From assembly GCF_014323605.1 (NCBI RefSeq), contig NZ_SCMB01000006.1, positions 27,428 to 91,427 on the forward strand: a stretch of 64,000 nucleotides of DNA, given 5' to 3'. Under the pieces are notes generated by a model. That model was given only the letters and a program-made list of their open reading frames with translations. It ran no database searches and had not been told where the DNA came from. Positions 33,310-43,565 of this stretch are shown in pieces; within the stretch, counting starts at the first letter, position 1, and every line of letters starts with the position of its first letter. Source of the stretch: Lactobacillus kimbladii (GTDB taxonomy: Bacteria; Bacillota; Bacilli; Lactobacillales; Lactobacillaceae). The translations under genes and the position numbers were made by a program.

Positions 33310-34491
33310 ATGGTAGATTTAATTAAATACGTACGAAAAGGTTTAGCTGATGCTCCCTCTAATCCGATTTTGAAGTTTTCAGATTATGCCGGCAAGATTC
33401 CGGATGTTGTAAAATTCACTCTTGGTGAGCCTGATTTCAACACTCCTGATCATATCAAAGAGGCAGCCAAAAGAGGAGTTGATGAAAATCACTCCCACTA
33501 TGCTCCTTCAAATGGGACTATTGGCTTACGCAAGGCAGCCAGCCAGTTTTTGAGTAAAAAATATGGGCAAAACTATGATCCAGAAACTGAGGTTTTGGTT
33601 ACCAATGGCGTAACTGAATCAATTTTTGATTCTGTGTTGGCTACTTTGAATCCTGGCGATATTATGGTTGTGCCAACTCCATTGTTTCCACTTTATATGA
33701 CTGACGAGGGCGTTATTAATGAAGGCGTTGAAATCGTAAAAGTAAATACAGTAGACGACGGCTTTAAGCTGACACCAGAAAAATTGCAAAAGGTAATTGA
33801 CAAGTATGGCGACCGGGTACGGATGTTGGTTATGAATTATCCTACCAATCCAACTGGGGTAATGTATAGTCAAGACGAATTGGATGCTTTAGCGGATGTT
33901 ATTCGTGATAAGCCAATTTTCGCATTGTGTGACGAAATTTACAGTGAGTTGAACTATGATCAACCACACGCGTCAATGGAGAAATCATTGCATGACCAAG
34001 TTATTTTAATGAACGGCGTTTCCAAGTCATGGGCCATGACCGGTTACCGAATTGGTATTGTTTGTGCGCCAGAAAATATTTTGCAACAAATTGCAAAAGT
34101 TCACCAAGCAATAGTTACTACTGAGCCAACACCTATGCAAGATGCAGCTGAAGAGGCCTTTAAAAACGGTATGGATGACGCACTGCCAATGAAAGAAGAA
34201 TTTCAAAAGCGGCGTGATGCTTTGTATTCCGGCCTAACCAAAATAGGTTTTGAGTGTGCTAAACCCCAAGGCGCATTCTACATTTTTGCTAAAATACCAG
34301 ATGGTTTTGAACAGGATGATAATAAATTTATTTATGAGCTGGTTGACAAGGCAAAAGTTGCTGTTACAGCAGGTTCCAGTTTTAGTGAAGGCGGAGAAGG
34401 TTACATTAGATTTTCTTACGCTGTTTCAATGGATCAAATTGAAGAAGGACTGAAGCGACTAGAAAAGTTCGTTAAAGAAAATAAGAAGTAA
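33310..34491 (+). CDS. PLP-dependent class I/II aminotransferase (PatA/AraT-like)
   Basis: 393 aa from ATG 33310 (MVDLIKYVRKGLAD). Fold-type I features: FTLGEPDFNTPDHIKEAA, NYPTNPTGVMY, CDEIYSELNYD and the PLP-binding lysine K239 in SKSWAMTGYRIG. Acts on aspartate, aromatic amino acids or N-acetyl-diaminopimelate; sequence alone does not separate these. Upstream in-frame TTG/GTG codons are possible but the ribosome site is weak. Confidence 0.9.
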   Translation: MVDLIKYVRKGLADAPSNPILKFSDYAGKIPDVVKFTLGEPDFNTPDHIKEAAKRGVDENHSHYAPSNGTIGLRKAASQFLSKKYGQNYDPETEVLVTNGVTESIFDSVLATLNPGDIMVVPTPLFPLYMTDEGVINEGVEIVKVNTVDDGFKLTPEKLQKVIDKYGDRVRMLVMNYPTNPTGVMYSQDELDALADVIRDKPIFALCDEIYSELNYDQPHASMEKSLHDQVILMNGVSKSWAMTGYRIGIVCAPENILQQIAKVHQAIVTTEPTPMQDAAEEAFKNGMDDALPMKEEFQKRRDALYSGLTKIGFECAKPQGAFYIFAKIPDGFEQDDNKFIYELVDKAKVAVTAGSSFSEGGEGYIRFSYAVSMDQIEEGLKRLEKFVKENKK

Positions 34492-34509
34492 TATTTAAGA
34501 AAATTTTGC

Positions 34510-34538
34510 TTGCAATCACGTACGTTTTTCGGTATTAT
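34510..34538 (+). promoter_or_regulatory. Promoter of the tRNA-Tyr/tRNA-Gln pair
   Basis: TTGCAA and TATTAT at 17-bp spacing, 16 bp before tRNA-Tyr. Confidence 0.6.
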
Positions 34539-34554
34539 AATTAACGTGCGTGAC

Positions 34555-34636
34555 GGAGGAGTAGCGAAGTGGCTAAACGCGGCGGTCTGTAAAACCGCTC
34601 TCTCTGAGTTCGGCGGTTCGAATCCACCCTCCTCCA
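34555..34636 (+). tRNA. tRNA-Tyr (anticodon GTA)
   Basis: About 82 nt, with the long variable arm of type II tRNAs. Acceptor GGAGGAG / CTCCTCC, anticodon loop CTGTAAA with GTA, T-loop GGTTCGAATCC. Followed 7 nt later by tRNA-Gln. Confidence 0.96.
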
Positions 34637-34643
34637 TTATCAC

Positions 34644-34714
34644 TGGGTTATAGCCAAGCGGTAAGGCACTAGTTTTTGGTACTAGTATGCGCTGGTTCGA
34701 ATCCAGCTAACCCA
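34644..34714 (+). tRNA. tRNA-Gln (anticodon TTG), copy 2
   Basis: Same 71-nt sequence as copy 1 at 32164. Cotranscribed with tRNA-Tyr and followed by a terminator. Confidence 0.97.
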
Positions 34715-34717
34715 ATA

Positions 34718-34748
34718 AAAAAGGCAACTCGTTAGAGTTGTCTTTTTG
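34718..34748. terminator. Bidirectional terminator after tRNA-Gln copy 2
   Basis: AAGGCAACTC / GAGTTGTCTT (34721-34744), A-rich left and T-rich right, serving both the tRNA pair and the convergent surface-protein gene. Confidence 0.9.
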
Positions 34749-34753
34749 TTTGT

Positions 34754-36484
34754 TTAAGCTATGTTATTAACTTTGATATACTTATTTTTAGCGATTACGT
34801 AATATATCTTATTCTTTATTTTAATAGGAGTACCGTAGACCTTAACTGACTTGCCCTTTTTTAAAAGCAACTTGCGGACTCTTTTACCTTTTTTGTTATA
34901 AACGAATGAATTATGCTTAATTTTTTTCTTTTGTCCAGTAACATCTTGAGTGTTAACGTATATATTTTCACCAAGTTTGTAAAACTCTAATTCATTAATT
35001 TTTTTAGTACCAAAAGTTTCAACAATCATTCCTGCTTTAAGTTTAAACCCTTTAACGGGTTGGCCATTTTTGTCATAAACTTGAGCTGGATAATAAAGTG
35101 TAAAAGGAGTTTTAACTACCTCTTTAGCTTCTTGCGCTTCGGAACTAGAAGAATTAGCTACTCTTACTTCTGGAGTCACTGTTTTATTATTAGCCAAGGC
35201 TGGTTGCTCTCCATTAACTGCAACAGGGAACGAACCAGTATTTGGAATAGACTTACTGCTCCCATGATTAATATCATTCTTATTTACTGGAATATGAATA
35301 TCATTAACAGTATCATCTAAATCAATATTTCCGGTTGTCCATGAAATAGGTTGAGTCACATAAGTGTCAGCGGGGCATTTAGCATCTTCTTGGTCATATA
35401 ATTTAGCTAATTCTGCAACTGTAATAGGTTTTCCTGCAGGTTGAGCGACATTGCCACCAGCTACTGGTATAAACTTTTCATTTCCTATATTAGTAAAAGC
35501 GTCAGACTTGAGTCTATGTTTGCCTAAGCTAAGAATAAAGCCATTTAGATTTTTTCCCATGCCTTCAAACATGTTAGCCATTTCAAAGATGTTGCCAGTG
35601 TCCCAAAAACTCAAATTTAATTGATTTATGTTGGAATTTTTGAACATATAACTCATGTTGGTTACGTTGTAAGTTTGCCATTTTGTAATATCATTCAAAT
35701 CGGCTGCACAAATCCCACTAAACATGTAACTCATGTTCTTAACGTTGCCAGTTTTCCAGTTAGCAAGTTTTAGAGTTGCTAATGAACTTGCACCTTCAAA
35801 CATATGACTAAAATCGAAAACACTATCTGTTCTAAAGTTATCCATATTAACTGTGGTTAGACTTACATCATTTTTAAACATGCTGTTCATATCTCTGTTA
35901 TTGATTGTAGTCCATGTACTTAAATCCAATGTTGTAAGTTTGGAATCATTTGCAAATAAACTACTCAAATCACTAGTTTCGGAAGCATCTACATTTTCAA
36001 TATTAATGAATCCTTCTAAATTAGGTAGATTAGCAAATTTGCCACTTGAATTGCAGGCGAGTTGAACTTTAAGGGGTAAACCATAATCTGCTATTACCTG
36101 TTCGAAAGCAATATAGTGAACTTCATTAGCGTTAATTATCTGACTAATTGGCTTAGAAGACAGTATTCCACCTTTAATTGTCAGTGTTTTAGTACTTGGA
36201 TTAAAAGTCCATTCACATTCGTTATCCTTGCCATGATTGTTATTCTTTTCCTCTTGTGAATTAATTTTTTTGTTATTTTTCACGAATGAATAATTTGTGT
36301 CAGTAGAAATTTTAGTCGTAGTAGAAGTTTCACTAGTATTGGCATATACCGATTTTTCACTAGTCGCTAACGAAACTCCTAACAAAGCACTTGCAATTAT
36401 ACCATAAGAAAATAACTTAAATTTGTTATTTATTGCAAAATAATAATTGTTATTTTTCCCCATTCTGTGTTTTGACTTTAGCAT
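34754..36484 (-). CDS. DUF285 (BspA-like repeat) surface protein with two SLAP domains
   Basis: 576 aa from the ATG at 36484 (MLKSKHRMGKNNNYY), preferred over the ATG 30 nt upstream because AGAGG lies 8 nt before it. Long signal region with hydrophobic core (SYGIIASALLGVSLA). A Ser/Thr-rich stretch is followed by WTFNPSTKTLTIKGG and DUF285 repeats (pattern LDLSTWTTINNRDMNSMFK, NVKNMSYMFSG, NVTNMSYMFKN). C-terminal SLAP pair (about 458-576; YYPAQVYDKNGQ and KHNSFVYNKKGKR). Leucine-rich-like BspA repeats often mediate adhesion. Single gene with its own promoter (TTGACC-17-TATACC at 36530-36558, minus strand). Confidence 0.88.
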   Translation of the reverse strand: MLKSKHRMGKNNNYYFAINNKFKLFSYGIIASALLGVSLATSEKSVYANTSETSTTTKISTDTNYSFVKNNKKINSQEEKNNNHGKDNECEWTFNPSTKTLTIKGGILSSKPISQIINANEVHYIAFEQVIADYGLPLKVQLACNSSGKFANLPNLEGFINIENVDASETSDLSSLFANDSKLTTLDLSTWTTINNRDMNSMFKNDVSLTTVNMDNFRTDSVFDFSHMFEGASSLATLKLANWKTGNVKNMSYMFSGICAADLNDITKWQTYNVTNMSYMFKNSNINQLNLSFWDTGNIFEMANMFEGMGKNLNGFILSLGKHRLKSDAFTNIGNEKFIPVAGGNVAQPAGKPITVAELAKLYDQEDAKCPADTYVTQPISWTTGNIDLDDTVNDIHIPVNKNDINHGSSKSIPNTGSFPVAVNGEQPALANNKTVTPEVRVANSSSSEAQEAKEVVKTPFTLYYPAQVYDKNGQPVKGFKLKAGMIVETFGTKKINELEFYKLGENIYVNTQDVTGQKKKIKHNSFVYNKKGKRVRKLLLKKGKSVKVYGTPIKIKNKIYYVIAKNKYIKVNNIA

Positions 36485-36529
36485 AATTAAAACCTCTATA
36501 TGTAATTTATACATTTACCTTTATAATAG

Positions 36530-36558
36530 GGTATACAGTATTTATTGATGTTGGTCAA
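36530..36558 (-). promoter_or_regulatory. Promoter of the DUF285 surface-protein gene
   Basis: On the minus strand TTGACC and TATACC with 17-bp spacing. The rest of 36485-36863 is very AT-rich; on the plus strand a TACAAT box at 36825-36830 may serve the beta-helix gene. Nothing else is seen in it. Confidence 0.6.
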
Positions 36559-36863
36559 ACTTTTTATTTGGTAAAATAAGAGCTTTTTGTTATTTTAAAT
36601 AATTGAAAAAAGTTATTATTACTTATGGTTAAATAATATTTAAAAATGCTATTTTGTATAAAAACGTTATTTATAAAAATGTATATATTTGCTATGAAAC
36701 AAAATTTTTAAATAATCATTTTTGAATACATATGTTAAAAAATATAGAATAATATTATTAGAAATTATTATTTTTTTTATTTAAAACTAATCGTTAAGTT
36801 TAACCTTTTTTTGTGTAGTAATAGTACAATAGAGGAGCTAACTTTGATTAAGAAGGGAAATAT

Positions 36864-37979
36864 ATGTCAAGACTTGTGCGAGTTGGTGCCGGAGGTAAAG
36901 AAATTAGCTGGCATAATGCCTTAAATGATTTGCGTGCTGATGATGTATTGCTTTTGGAACCTGGATTTTATGAAATACCTGCAGGAATTTTTTTATCTGA
37001 TATCACTATTAAAGGAACTGGCAATCTTCCTGAAGACACAACAATACTTGGTTATCTGAATGTAGATGCCGGGAGTCAATTTGTTAATTTAGAAAATTTG
37101 TGTGTTAATACTGTAAATGATGCCAACAGCTTGTTTATACCTGCTGAAGCTAATACTTTTTTGTCGTTACGCAACTGTATTGTCAAAGGCTTTGGTGGTG
37201 ATACGGCTACAATAGCTGCTAACGGTAAAGTGACACTGGAGTTATTTTCGACAGTAATTATGAATGGCTCTGTTTCTTTATTTGCTGATTCCAATTTTCG
37301 CTTAGAAATGAATGATTCGACTATCAAGAATGTTGTTCAAGATATTGGAGCTTTGGCACTGGAAGGCCATGGCACTGCTATTATCAATAATTCTCGTATC
37401 CATGGCAGTATTGATACTTTTAAAAAGTCAAATGTTGAATTAGATATAAATAACACCGTTGTTTCCTCACTTCTTATTCAGGGACAGGCTTGGGTAAACA
37501 TGCTTAACAGCAAGCTTTTGTCACAAGAGGATACTGGAATGTTTATAACCGAGGAGACTTGGATTAATATCATTGGCAGTGAGTTTAAAGGTGGCTTTTA
37601 CTGCGAAAAAAGCCCACATATCATAATCCAGAACAGCAGAATAAACCGCTTAATTGCCACAGGTGAAGCGAAGATCACACTTAACAATTCTGTTATTGCC
37701 AATCATGCTGATTTTCAGAATGAGGTTGAGTGCAATTCAAGACGTGTAACGTTCAATGGTGGCAATGAGTATGAGTATTTCTTAGCTCTAAGCGATCAGG
37801 CTCAGTTTGAAGGACATGATCTTATCTTTAATTCTAATGGTGCAAATCTGGCTGTTGAAAATCAGGCACACTTGCATGCCAGCGTGATTGCTACAAGTGA
37901 TGATTCAATAACGGTAGAATGTGGGCAAAATGCTGAATTTCGCTTATGGGGTATGAAGTGGACCACTAAAAAGAATTAA
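36864..37979 (+). CDS. Predicted right-handed beta-helix protein, function unknown
   Basis: 371 aa, no signal peptide. Many short repeating beta-strand units of the pectate-lyase-like type (SFVNLENL-like turns, FLSLRNCIVKGFGGDTATI, INNSRIHGSI, IQNSRINRLIATGEAKI, LNNSVIANHADF) predict a parallel beta-helix of about ten coils. Such solenoids occur in polysaccharide lyases and binding proteins, but I see no catalytic signature. GAAGGGA lies 5 nt before the ATG. It precedes a GntR regulator by 81 nt. Confidence 0.7.
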   Translation: MSRLVRVGAGGKEISWHNALNDLRADDVLLLEPGFYEIPAGIFLSDITIKGTGNLPEDTTILGYLNVDAGSQFVNLENLCVNTVNDANSLFIPAEANTFLSLRNCIVKGFGGDTATIAANGKVTLELFSTVIMNGSVSLFADSNFRLEMNDSTIKNVVQDIGALALEGHGTAIINNSRIHGSIDTFKKSNVELDINNTVVSSLLIQGQAWVNMLNSKLLSQEDTGMFITEETWINIIGSEFKGGFYCEKSPHIIIQNSRINRLIATGEAKITLNNSVIANHADFQNEVECNSRRVTFNGGNEYEYFLALSDQAQFEGHDLIFNSNGANLAVENQAHLHASVIATSDDSITVECGQNAEFRLWGMKWTTKKN

Positions 37980-38060
37980 GTTGATTATTTTTAATTTGTA
38001 AGGTATCATGCAGAGTAGACCAATTTGAATTATAATAAGATGTGTAAGGGGGGTGCATTC

Positions 38061-38759
38061 ATGGAAGAACCAATGTACATCAAGATTCATAATCAAATTA
38101 AACGTGAAATAGAAAATCATAATTACAAAGTTGGGAGTAAAATTCCAGCCGAAAGGCAGTTAGCCCAAAAATTTGGTGTTTCTCGCATGACGTTGCGACA
38201 GGCAATTAAAACTTTGGAAGATGAAGGTATTTTAGAGCAACGTGTTGGTAGCGGTACATATGTTGCTAACCAAAAAGTGCAGGAAAAAATGTCGGGAATC
38301 ATGTCCTTTACCGATATTACGCATGCAAATGGTCAAACACCCTCTAGTAAGTTGATTTCTTATCGTTTTGGCAAACCTTCTTTATCAGAGATGGAACGAC
38401 TGGATTTGGATGATACACAAGAAGTTTTGCGAATGGAACGTATTCGTTATGCAGATGATGTTCCCATTTGCTATGAAGTCGTATCTATTCCGCATAGTTT
38501 GATTTTAAATATGTCAAAAGCCGATATTTCTTCACATTTATATCAAACTTTAGAAAAAAGTGGTTATACAATAGGACGTGTAACCGAATATATTTCTGCA
38601 GCTGTAGCAAACGAAAATGCAGCTAGATTGCTTGATGCAAAAAAAGGTGAAGCGTTAATTACTCGTTTGCAAGTAACAGAGCTTTCTAATGGCGTACCGT
38701 TTGAGTACACTAGAGCCAGCTATGTTGCAGATCGTTTTGAATTTACTTTTGCAAAATAA
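38061..38759 (+). CDS. GntR/HutC-family regulator, NagR (YvoA)-like
   Basis: 232 aa from ATG 38061, preceded by AAGGGGGG. Winged helix (about 1-70; IPAERQLAQKFGVSRMTLRQ) and UTRA domain (about 90-230; SFTDITHANGQTPSSKL, GVPFEYTRASYVADRFEF). Resembles NagR/DasR-type regulators that sense glucosamine-6-phosphate or GlcNAc-6-phosphate, but no nag genes are adjacent, so the regulon is unknown. In-frame ATGs further upstream lack a ribosome site. Confidence 0.88.
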   Translation: MEEPMYIKIHNQIKREIENHNYKVGSKIPAERQLAQKFGVSRMTLRQAIKTLEDEGILEQRVGSGTYVANQKVQEKMSGIMSFTDITHANGQTPSSKLISYRFGKPSLSEMERLDLDDTQEVLRMERIRYADDVPICYEVVSIPHSLILNMSKADISSHLYQTLEKSGYTIGRVTEYISAAVANENAARLLDAKKGEALITRLQVTELSNGVPFEYTRASYVADRFEFTFAK

Positions 38760-38802
38760 AAACTCTGAATTAACTTTGTTAGTTAGTTCAGAGTTCTTTT
38801 TT
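38759..38802. terminator. Bidirectional terminator
   Basis: AACTCTGAA / TTCAGAGTT with inner complementary bases, then TCTTTTTT; lies between the convergent GntR gene and tagD. Confidence 0.9.
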
Positions 38803-39187
38803 ATTTTAAATCATCTTTAATTTTAGTAGTGGAAATTCCTGGAGTGCGAGGCAAATAGACTACATTGCAGTATGGTTTTAAAAAATCAAATTTACCACTC
38901 CAATCATTACCCATTACAAAGGTATCAATATCATATTTTTGGATATCACTTGTCTTTTGTTCCCAGTCCTTTTCGGGAATAACCTGGTCCACGTAACGAA
39001 TAGCTTCAAGAATATATTTTCTTTCAGCATAGCTATTATACGATTCCTTGTGTTTTTGGAGTTGATTGAACTCATCGGTAGATAATCCCACAATAAGATA
39101 GTCCCCTAATTCACGGGCGCGTTTCAGCAGGCGGACGTGACCATAATGCAGTAAATCAAATGTACCATAAGTAATTATTTTTTTCAT
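38801..39187 (-). CDS. tagD: Glycerol-3-phosphate cytidylyltransferase
   Basis: 128 aa from ATG 39187 (AGGAG upstream). Cytidylyltransferase core: TYGTFDLLHYGHVRLLKRA with the HxGH nucleotide-binding motif, and TPGISTTKI near the end. Makes CDP-glycerol for wall teichoic acid synthesis. Divergent from tagA with a short shared intergenic region. Confidence 0.93.
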   Translation of the reverse strand: MKKIITYGTFDLLHYGHVRLLKRARELGDYLIVGLSTDEFNQLQKHKESYNSYAERKYILEAIRYVDQVIPEKDWEQKTSDIQKYDIDTFVMGNDWSGKFDFLKPYCNVVYLPRTPGISTTKIKDDLK

Positions 39188-39311
39188 AGTTCCAGTACTC
39201 CTATTAATTTGACGAGTTAATAGTATCATATTTATAGAAAAGGTAAAGCGTATCCTCAATTCGATATTATTTTGATAAAATAAAGTAAATTGAGGATTAG
39301 GAGATATAGTT

Positions 39312-40043
39312 ATGACTAAAGTAAATGTTTTAGGAGTTAGTTTCGATAATAAAAGTTTTAACCAGTTTCAAAATGAATTCGTTGGTAGAATCAATGCACA
39401 TCAGTCAACCTTTATAGTTACTGCCAATCCTGAAATTGTTATGTCAGCTAATGAAAATCCTGAATTTATGAAGATTTTAACTTATGATGCTGACTATATC
39501 ACCGCTGATGGCATTGGAATTGTAAAAGCAAGTCACATATTAGGAGAGCCACTTAAAGAAAGGGTAACAGGTTATGATCTATTTTCTTGGTTAATGAAGT
39601 TGGCAAATGAACGTAGATTAAGAGTATATCTTATCGGGGCTCGACCCGAGGTAATTCATGCTATTCAAGGAAAAATTGCCAGGGACTATTCTGATATTCA
39701 GTTGGTAGGAGCTGAGGACGGCTATTTTAAGGAAGATTTGGAACTTGTTGCCTACCAGATAGAACGTACAGAACCTGACCTGGTTTTCGCTGCCCTGGGT
39801 TCTCCTCGTCAAGAACAGCTCTTGTCTGTTTTGCGAAGAAATCTGCTACCTGCCCTTATGATGGGAGTGGGAGGCAGCTTTGATGTCTTTTCAGGCAAAG
39901 TCAAACGAGCTCCTCAAATTTGGCAGACTGTTCATTTAGAGTGGTTTTATCGTCTTCTTAAAAATCCTTCTCGGTTAAAGCGAATGATGATTTTACCACA
40001 TTTTGTTCACGAAGTTTACCAGTCGAAAAAAGGAAAAGAATAA
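39312..40043 (+). CDS. tagA: WecG/TagA/CpsF-family glycosyltransferase (N-acetylmannosaminyltransferase)
   Basis: 243 aa. Family signature: TANPEIVMSANENPEF, ITADGIGIVKASHIL, FAALGSPRQEQ and GVGGSFDVFSGKVKRAP. Adds ManNAc to undecaprenyl-PP-GlcNAc, the second step of wall teichoic acid linkage-unit synthesis. Followed after 2 nt by a GT4 glycosyltransferase, with tagD divergent upstream. Confidence 0.92.
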   Translation: MTKVNVLGVSFDNKSFNQFQNEFVGRINAHQSTFIVTANPEIVMSANENPEFMKILTYDADYITADGIGIVKASHILGEPLKERVTGYDLFSWLMKLANERRLRVYLIGARPEVIHAIQGKIARDYSDIQLVGAEDGYFKEDLELVAYQIERTEPDLVFAALGSPRQEQLLSVLRRNLLPALMMGVGGSFDVFSGKVKRAPQIWQTVHLEWFYRLLKNPSRLKRMMILPHFVHEVYQSKKGKE

Positions 40044-40045
40044 TT

Positions 40046-41137
40046 ATGAAGGTTTTGCATGTTAATGCTGGACTCGAAAATGGTGGTGGTCTGACCCACA
40101 TCATTAATTTGCTAAAAGAAGCTAAAAATGAACAACGAAGTTTTACTTTATTATGTTTAGCCGACGGTCCAGTTGCTCAAGCAGCTCGCACGGCAAAGCT
40201 GGATGTACATGTTTTAGGGATAAAAAGTCGTTATGATTTAGGTGGCTTGAATAAGCTGGCTGATTTCATTAATAAAGGAAACTTTAATATAGTTCATACT
40301 CACGGGCCTAGGGCGAATTTATTCATGTCTTTAATTAGGCGAAAAATTACGGCTAAATGGTGCATAACTATTCATTCCAACCCCTATCTTGATTTTGCTG
40401 ATCGTGGGTTAAAGGGCAAAATATTTACCAAAGCCAATTTGCATGCAATTAGCCAAGCAGATTGTATTTTTGCTGTTACCAAAAGATTTGCTAATTTATT
40501 AATTAAAAAAGTAAAAATTAACCCGGAAAAAGTACATGTAATATATAATGGCACTTTTTTTCATGAAGACAGCCAGATTCCTGCTAAATATGAACATCCC
40601 AACTTTAATATAGTAAATGTTGCCAGAGCCGAAAAAGTTAAGGGTCAGGCACTGCTGCTGCAAGCATTAAAAAAACTAAATAATGCCAATGTTCATTTAT
40701 TTATTGTTGGGGATGGTACGGAGTTAAACTCCCTAAAAAATCTGGCGCAACAATTAAAATTGGGTCCACAAATAATTTTTCTAGGCTTTATGACGCATAA
40801 ACAATTAAAAAATTTATATCGGCGTATGGACCTAGCGGTTTTAACCTCATATTCTGAGAGTTTTCCCTTAGTTTTATTGGAAGCAAGCGATAATCTTTTG
40901 CCGCTGTTGTCAACTGCAGTTGGAGATATTAAAGTAATGATACCGGATCAAAAGCATGGCTTTGTAGCTAATATTGGTGATGTAGATTCGATTTGCACTC
41001 AGTTAAAGCAGGCTGTAGACACTCCTAAAGAGCTGCTTAAAGAAATGGCTCAGCGTGAAAAAAGTTATGTTGCAGGACATTTTTCATTAAAACAACAGTT
41101 AGAAAGTATTTTGCTGGTATACAACAAGATTGAATAA
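40046..41137 (+). CDS. GT4-family glycosyltransferase
   Basis: 363 aa, GT-B fold. N-terminal HVNAGLENGGGLTHI; C-terminal donor site IVNVARAEKVKGQALLLQAL, IVGDGTELNSLK and the SYSESFPLVLLEAS motif. Lies in an operon with tagA, so it probably acts in teichoic acid or another wall glycopolymer; acceptor and donor unknown. Confidence 0.88.
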   Translation: MKVLHVNAGLENGGGLTHIINLLKEAKNEQRSFTLLCLADGPVAQAARTAKLDVHVLGIKSRYDLGGLNKLADFINKGNFNIVHTHGPRANLFMSLIRRKITAKWCITIHSNPYLDFADRGLKGKIFTKANLHAISQADCIFAVTKRFANLLIKKVKINPEKVHVIYNGTFFHEDSQIPAKYEHPNFNIVNVARAEKVKGQALLLQALKKLNNANVHLFIVGDGTELNSLKNLAQQLKLGPQIIFLGFMTHKQLKNLYRRMDLAVLTSYSESFPLVLLEASDNLLPLLSTAVGDIKVMIPDQKHGFVANIGDVDSICTQLKQAVDTPKELLKEMAQREKSYVAGHFSLKQQLESILLVYNKIE

Positions 41138-41213
41138 ATTACTAAGTTTGTTAAAAATCCACAAATGTTTATAATAAGAAAAAAATATTAGTGGATTTAG
41201 TTAAGAGGACAGA

Positions 41214-42689
41214 ATGTTTTACCAAGAATTGGATAAAGATGACTCGTTAACTCTGCATACAGATTTGTATGAAATTAACATGATGTATACCTATTTTAAA
41301 AAAGGAATTTCGGAACGCAACGCGGTTTTTGAGGTTTACTACCGTAAAGAGCCTTTTGGCAATGGGTATTCTGTATATGCAGGATTAGAACACGTCATTT
41401 TATATTTACAAAACCTGAAATTTAAAGAAAGTGACTTAAAATATTTAAAAGAAGAAATTGGCTATGATGATGATTTTATTGATTATCTGCGCCAATTGAA
41501 GCTAAAGCTTACAGTAAGGTCGATGCCCGAAGGAGAAATTGCTTTTGCCAATGAACCTTTGCTTCAAGTTGAAGGGCCACTGGCTCAATGTCAATTAGTT
41601 GAAACCGCCATTTTAAACATTATTAATTATCAAACGTTGTTAGCAACTAAAGCTGCTCGTGTCAAGCTAGCCGTCCAAGGCGACGGTGTCATGGAATTTG
41701 GTACTAGACGTGCACAGGAAGCAGATGCTGCAATTTGGGGTACTCGTGCAGCTTATATCGGTGGTTTCGACTCAACCAGCAATGTTCGTGCCGGTAAGTT
41801 GTTTGGTATTCCCGTTTCTGGTACCCACGCTCATTCATTAGTTGAAGCATTTGGCAGTGAATATGAAGCGTTTAAAGCTTATGCAGAAACGCATAAAGAC
41901 TGCGTTTTTCTTGTCGATACGTATGATACCGTCAGAAGTGGTGTACCAAATGCTATCCGTGTTGCCAATGAAATGGGTGATAGGATAAACTTTCAAGGCG
42001 TGCGCATAGATTCTGGTGACATGGCTTATATTTCCAAACAAGTTCGCCGTGAACTGGATAATGCCGGCTATACCAACGCCAAAATTTTTGCTTCAAATGA
42101 TTTGGATGAAACGACGATTACCAGTTTGAAAATGCAGGGAGCCAAAATTGATGTTTGGGGCATTGGCACCAAATATATTACGGCTTATGACCAGCCAGCT
42201 TTAGGGGCCGTTTATAAATTGGTTTCAATTGAAGATGATCAGCACCATATGCGTGATACATTAAAAATTTCTTCAAATGTGGAAAAAGTCTCAACTCCTG
42301 GTAAAAAGCAGGTTTGGCGTATTTCAGCCAATACCGAAAAGAAAAATGAGGGTGACTGGATTGCACGTGCCGGTGTAGATCCGCGAAAATTTGATTCACT
42401 TTATATGTTTCATCCGCAATATACTTATATTAACAAAGTAGTAACGGATTATACTGCGGAGCCGCTTTTAAAAGATATTTTTGTGAATGGCCAGTTAAAA
42501 TATCACAAGCCTAAATTAAGAGATATCAAAAACTTTTGTGCTGCTAATTTAGATGGTCTTTGGGATGAATATAAACGAAGCTTGAACCCACAGGAATACC
42601 CTGTCGATCTTTCTCAAGATTTGTATGACAGTAAAATGAATATCATTCAGGATATTCGGACAAATATTAACAAGGGAGATATCAGATGA
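41214..42689 (+). CDS. pncB: Nicotinate phosphoribosyltransferase
   Basis: 491 aa. Typical PncB sequence: [62 protein letters not shown] and [15 protein letters not shown]. Converts nicotinate and PRPP to nicotinate mononucleotide (Preiss-Handler NAD salvage). AGAGGA before the ATG. Overlaps nadE by 4 nt. Confidence 0.96.
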   Translation: MFYQELDKDDSLTLHTDLYEINMMYTYFKKGISERNAVFEVYYRKEPFGNGYSVYAGLEHVILYLQNLKFKESDLKYLKEEIGYDDDFIDYLRQLKLKLTVRSMPEGEIAFANEPLLQVEGPLAQCQLVETAILNIINYQTLLATKAARVKLAVQGDGVMEFGTRRAQEADAAIWGTRAAYIGGFDSTSNVRAGKLFGIPVSGTHAHSLVEAFGSEYEAFKAYAETHKDCVFLVDTYDTVRSGVPNAIRVANEMGDRINFQGVRIDSGDMAYISKQVRRELDNAGYTNAKIFASNDLDETTITSLKMQGAKIDVWGIGTKYITAYDQPALGAVYKLVSIEDDQHHMRDTLKISSNVEKVSTPGKKQVWRISANTEKKNEGDWIARAGVDPRKFDSLYMFHPQYTYINKVVTDYTAEPLLKDIFVNGQLKYHKPKLRDIKNFCAANLDGLWDEYKRSLNPQEYPVDLSQDLYDSKMNIIQDIRTNINKGDIR

Positions 42690-43519
42690 TGAGACCACTG
42701 CAAAAAGAAATAATAAAATATGAGCATGTTTTGCCTCAAATTGATCCACAAAAAGAAGTTAGACGTTCAGTTGATTTTTTAAAAGATTATCTCAAAGCAA
42801 ATACCTTCTTAAAGTCTTATGTGCTGGGTATTTCTGGTGGGCAAGATTCCACGTTAGCAGGAAAATTATGCCAAATGGCAATTACAGAGATGCGCGCTGA
42901 AACGGGCGATAGTTCATATCAATTTATTGCAGTGCGCTTGCCTTATGGCGTTCAGGCCGATGCACAAGATGCACAAGATGCTGTAACATTTCAAAAGCCT
43001 GACCAGGATTTAACAGTCAATATTAAACCAGCTGTTGATGCTTTAGTAGCCAGTTTGAATGAAGCTGGGCAAGAAATTATAGATTTCAATAAAGGCAATA
43101 TAAAAGCGCGCGAGCGTATGGTAGTCCAATATGCTATTGCTGGTGCTCACAATGGTGCGGTAGTTGGTACAGATCATGCGGCTGAAAATTTTAGCGGTTT
43201 TTATACTAAATACGGCGATGGTGCAGCGGACCTGACCCCACTTTTCCGTTTAGATAAACGTCAAGGTAAGCAGATGCTTAAATTTTTAAATTGTCCAGAG
43301 CACTTGTATCAAAAAGCGCCGACGGCAGATCTGGAAGAAAATAAGCCAGGTTTACCAGACGAGACTGCACTGGGAGTCAGTTACAGGGATGTTGATGATT
43401 ATTTGGAAGGTCGGACGGTATCTGAAACAGCCGCAGCGAAAATCGAATCGCTATGGCGTAAAAGTGAACATAAGAGACACCTGCCTGTAACCATCTTTGA
43501 TGATTTTTACCGTAAATAG
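42686..43519 (+). CDS. nadE: Ammonia-dependent NAD synthetase
   Basis: 277 aa. PP-loop [14 protein letters not shown] near residue 45; [34 protein letters not shown] and the C-terminal KSEHKRHLP complete the NadE pattern. Makes NAD from deamido-NAD using ammonia; no glutaminase domain. Coupled to pncB through an ATGA overlap. Confidence 0.96.
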   Translation: MMRPLQKEIIKYEHVLPQIDPQKEVRRSVDFLKDYLKANTFLKSYVLGISGGQDSTLAGKLCQMAITEMRAETGDSSYQFIAVRLPYGVQADAQDAQDAVTFQKPDQDLTVNIKPAVDALVASLNEAGQEIIDFNKGNIKARERMVVQYAIAGAHNGAVVGTDHAAENFSGFYTKYGDGAADLTPLFRLDKRQGKQMLKFLNCPEHLYQKAPTADLEENKPGLPDETALGVSYRDVDDYLEGRTVSETAAAKIESLWRKSEHKRHLPVTIFDDFYRK

Positions 43520-43565
43520 AGATATTGAATTCTTTATTTATAAATTTTTTCAAGTTAACCAATTA

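Noticed and set aside
34434..34643. Minus-strand frame across tRNA-Tyr
   Set aside because: It is antisense to a tRNA gene and the end of the aminotransferase; a known kind of spurious call.
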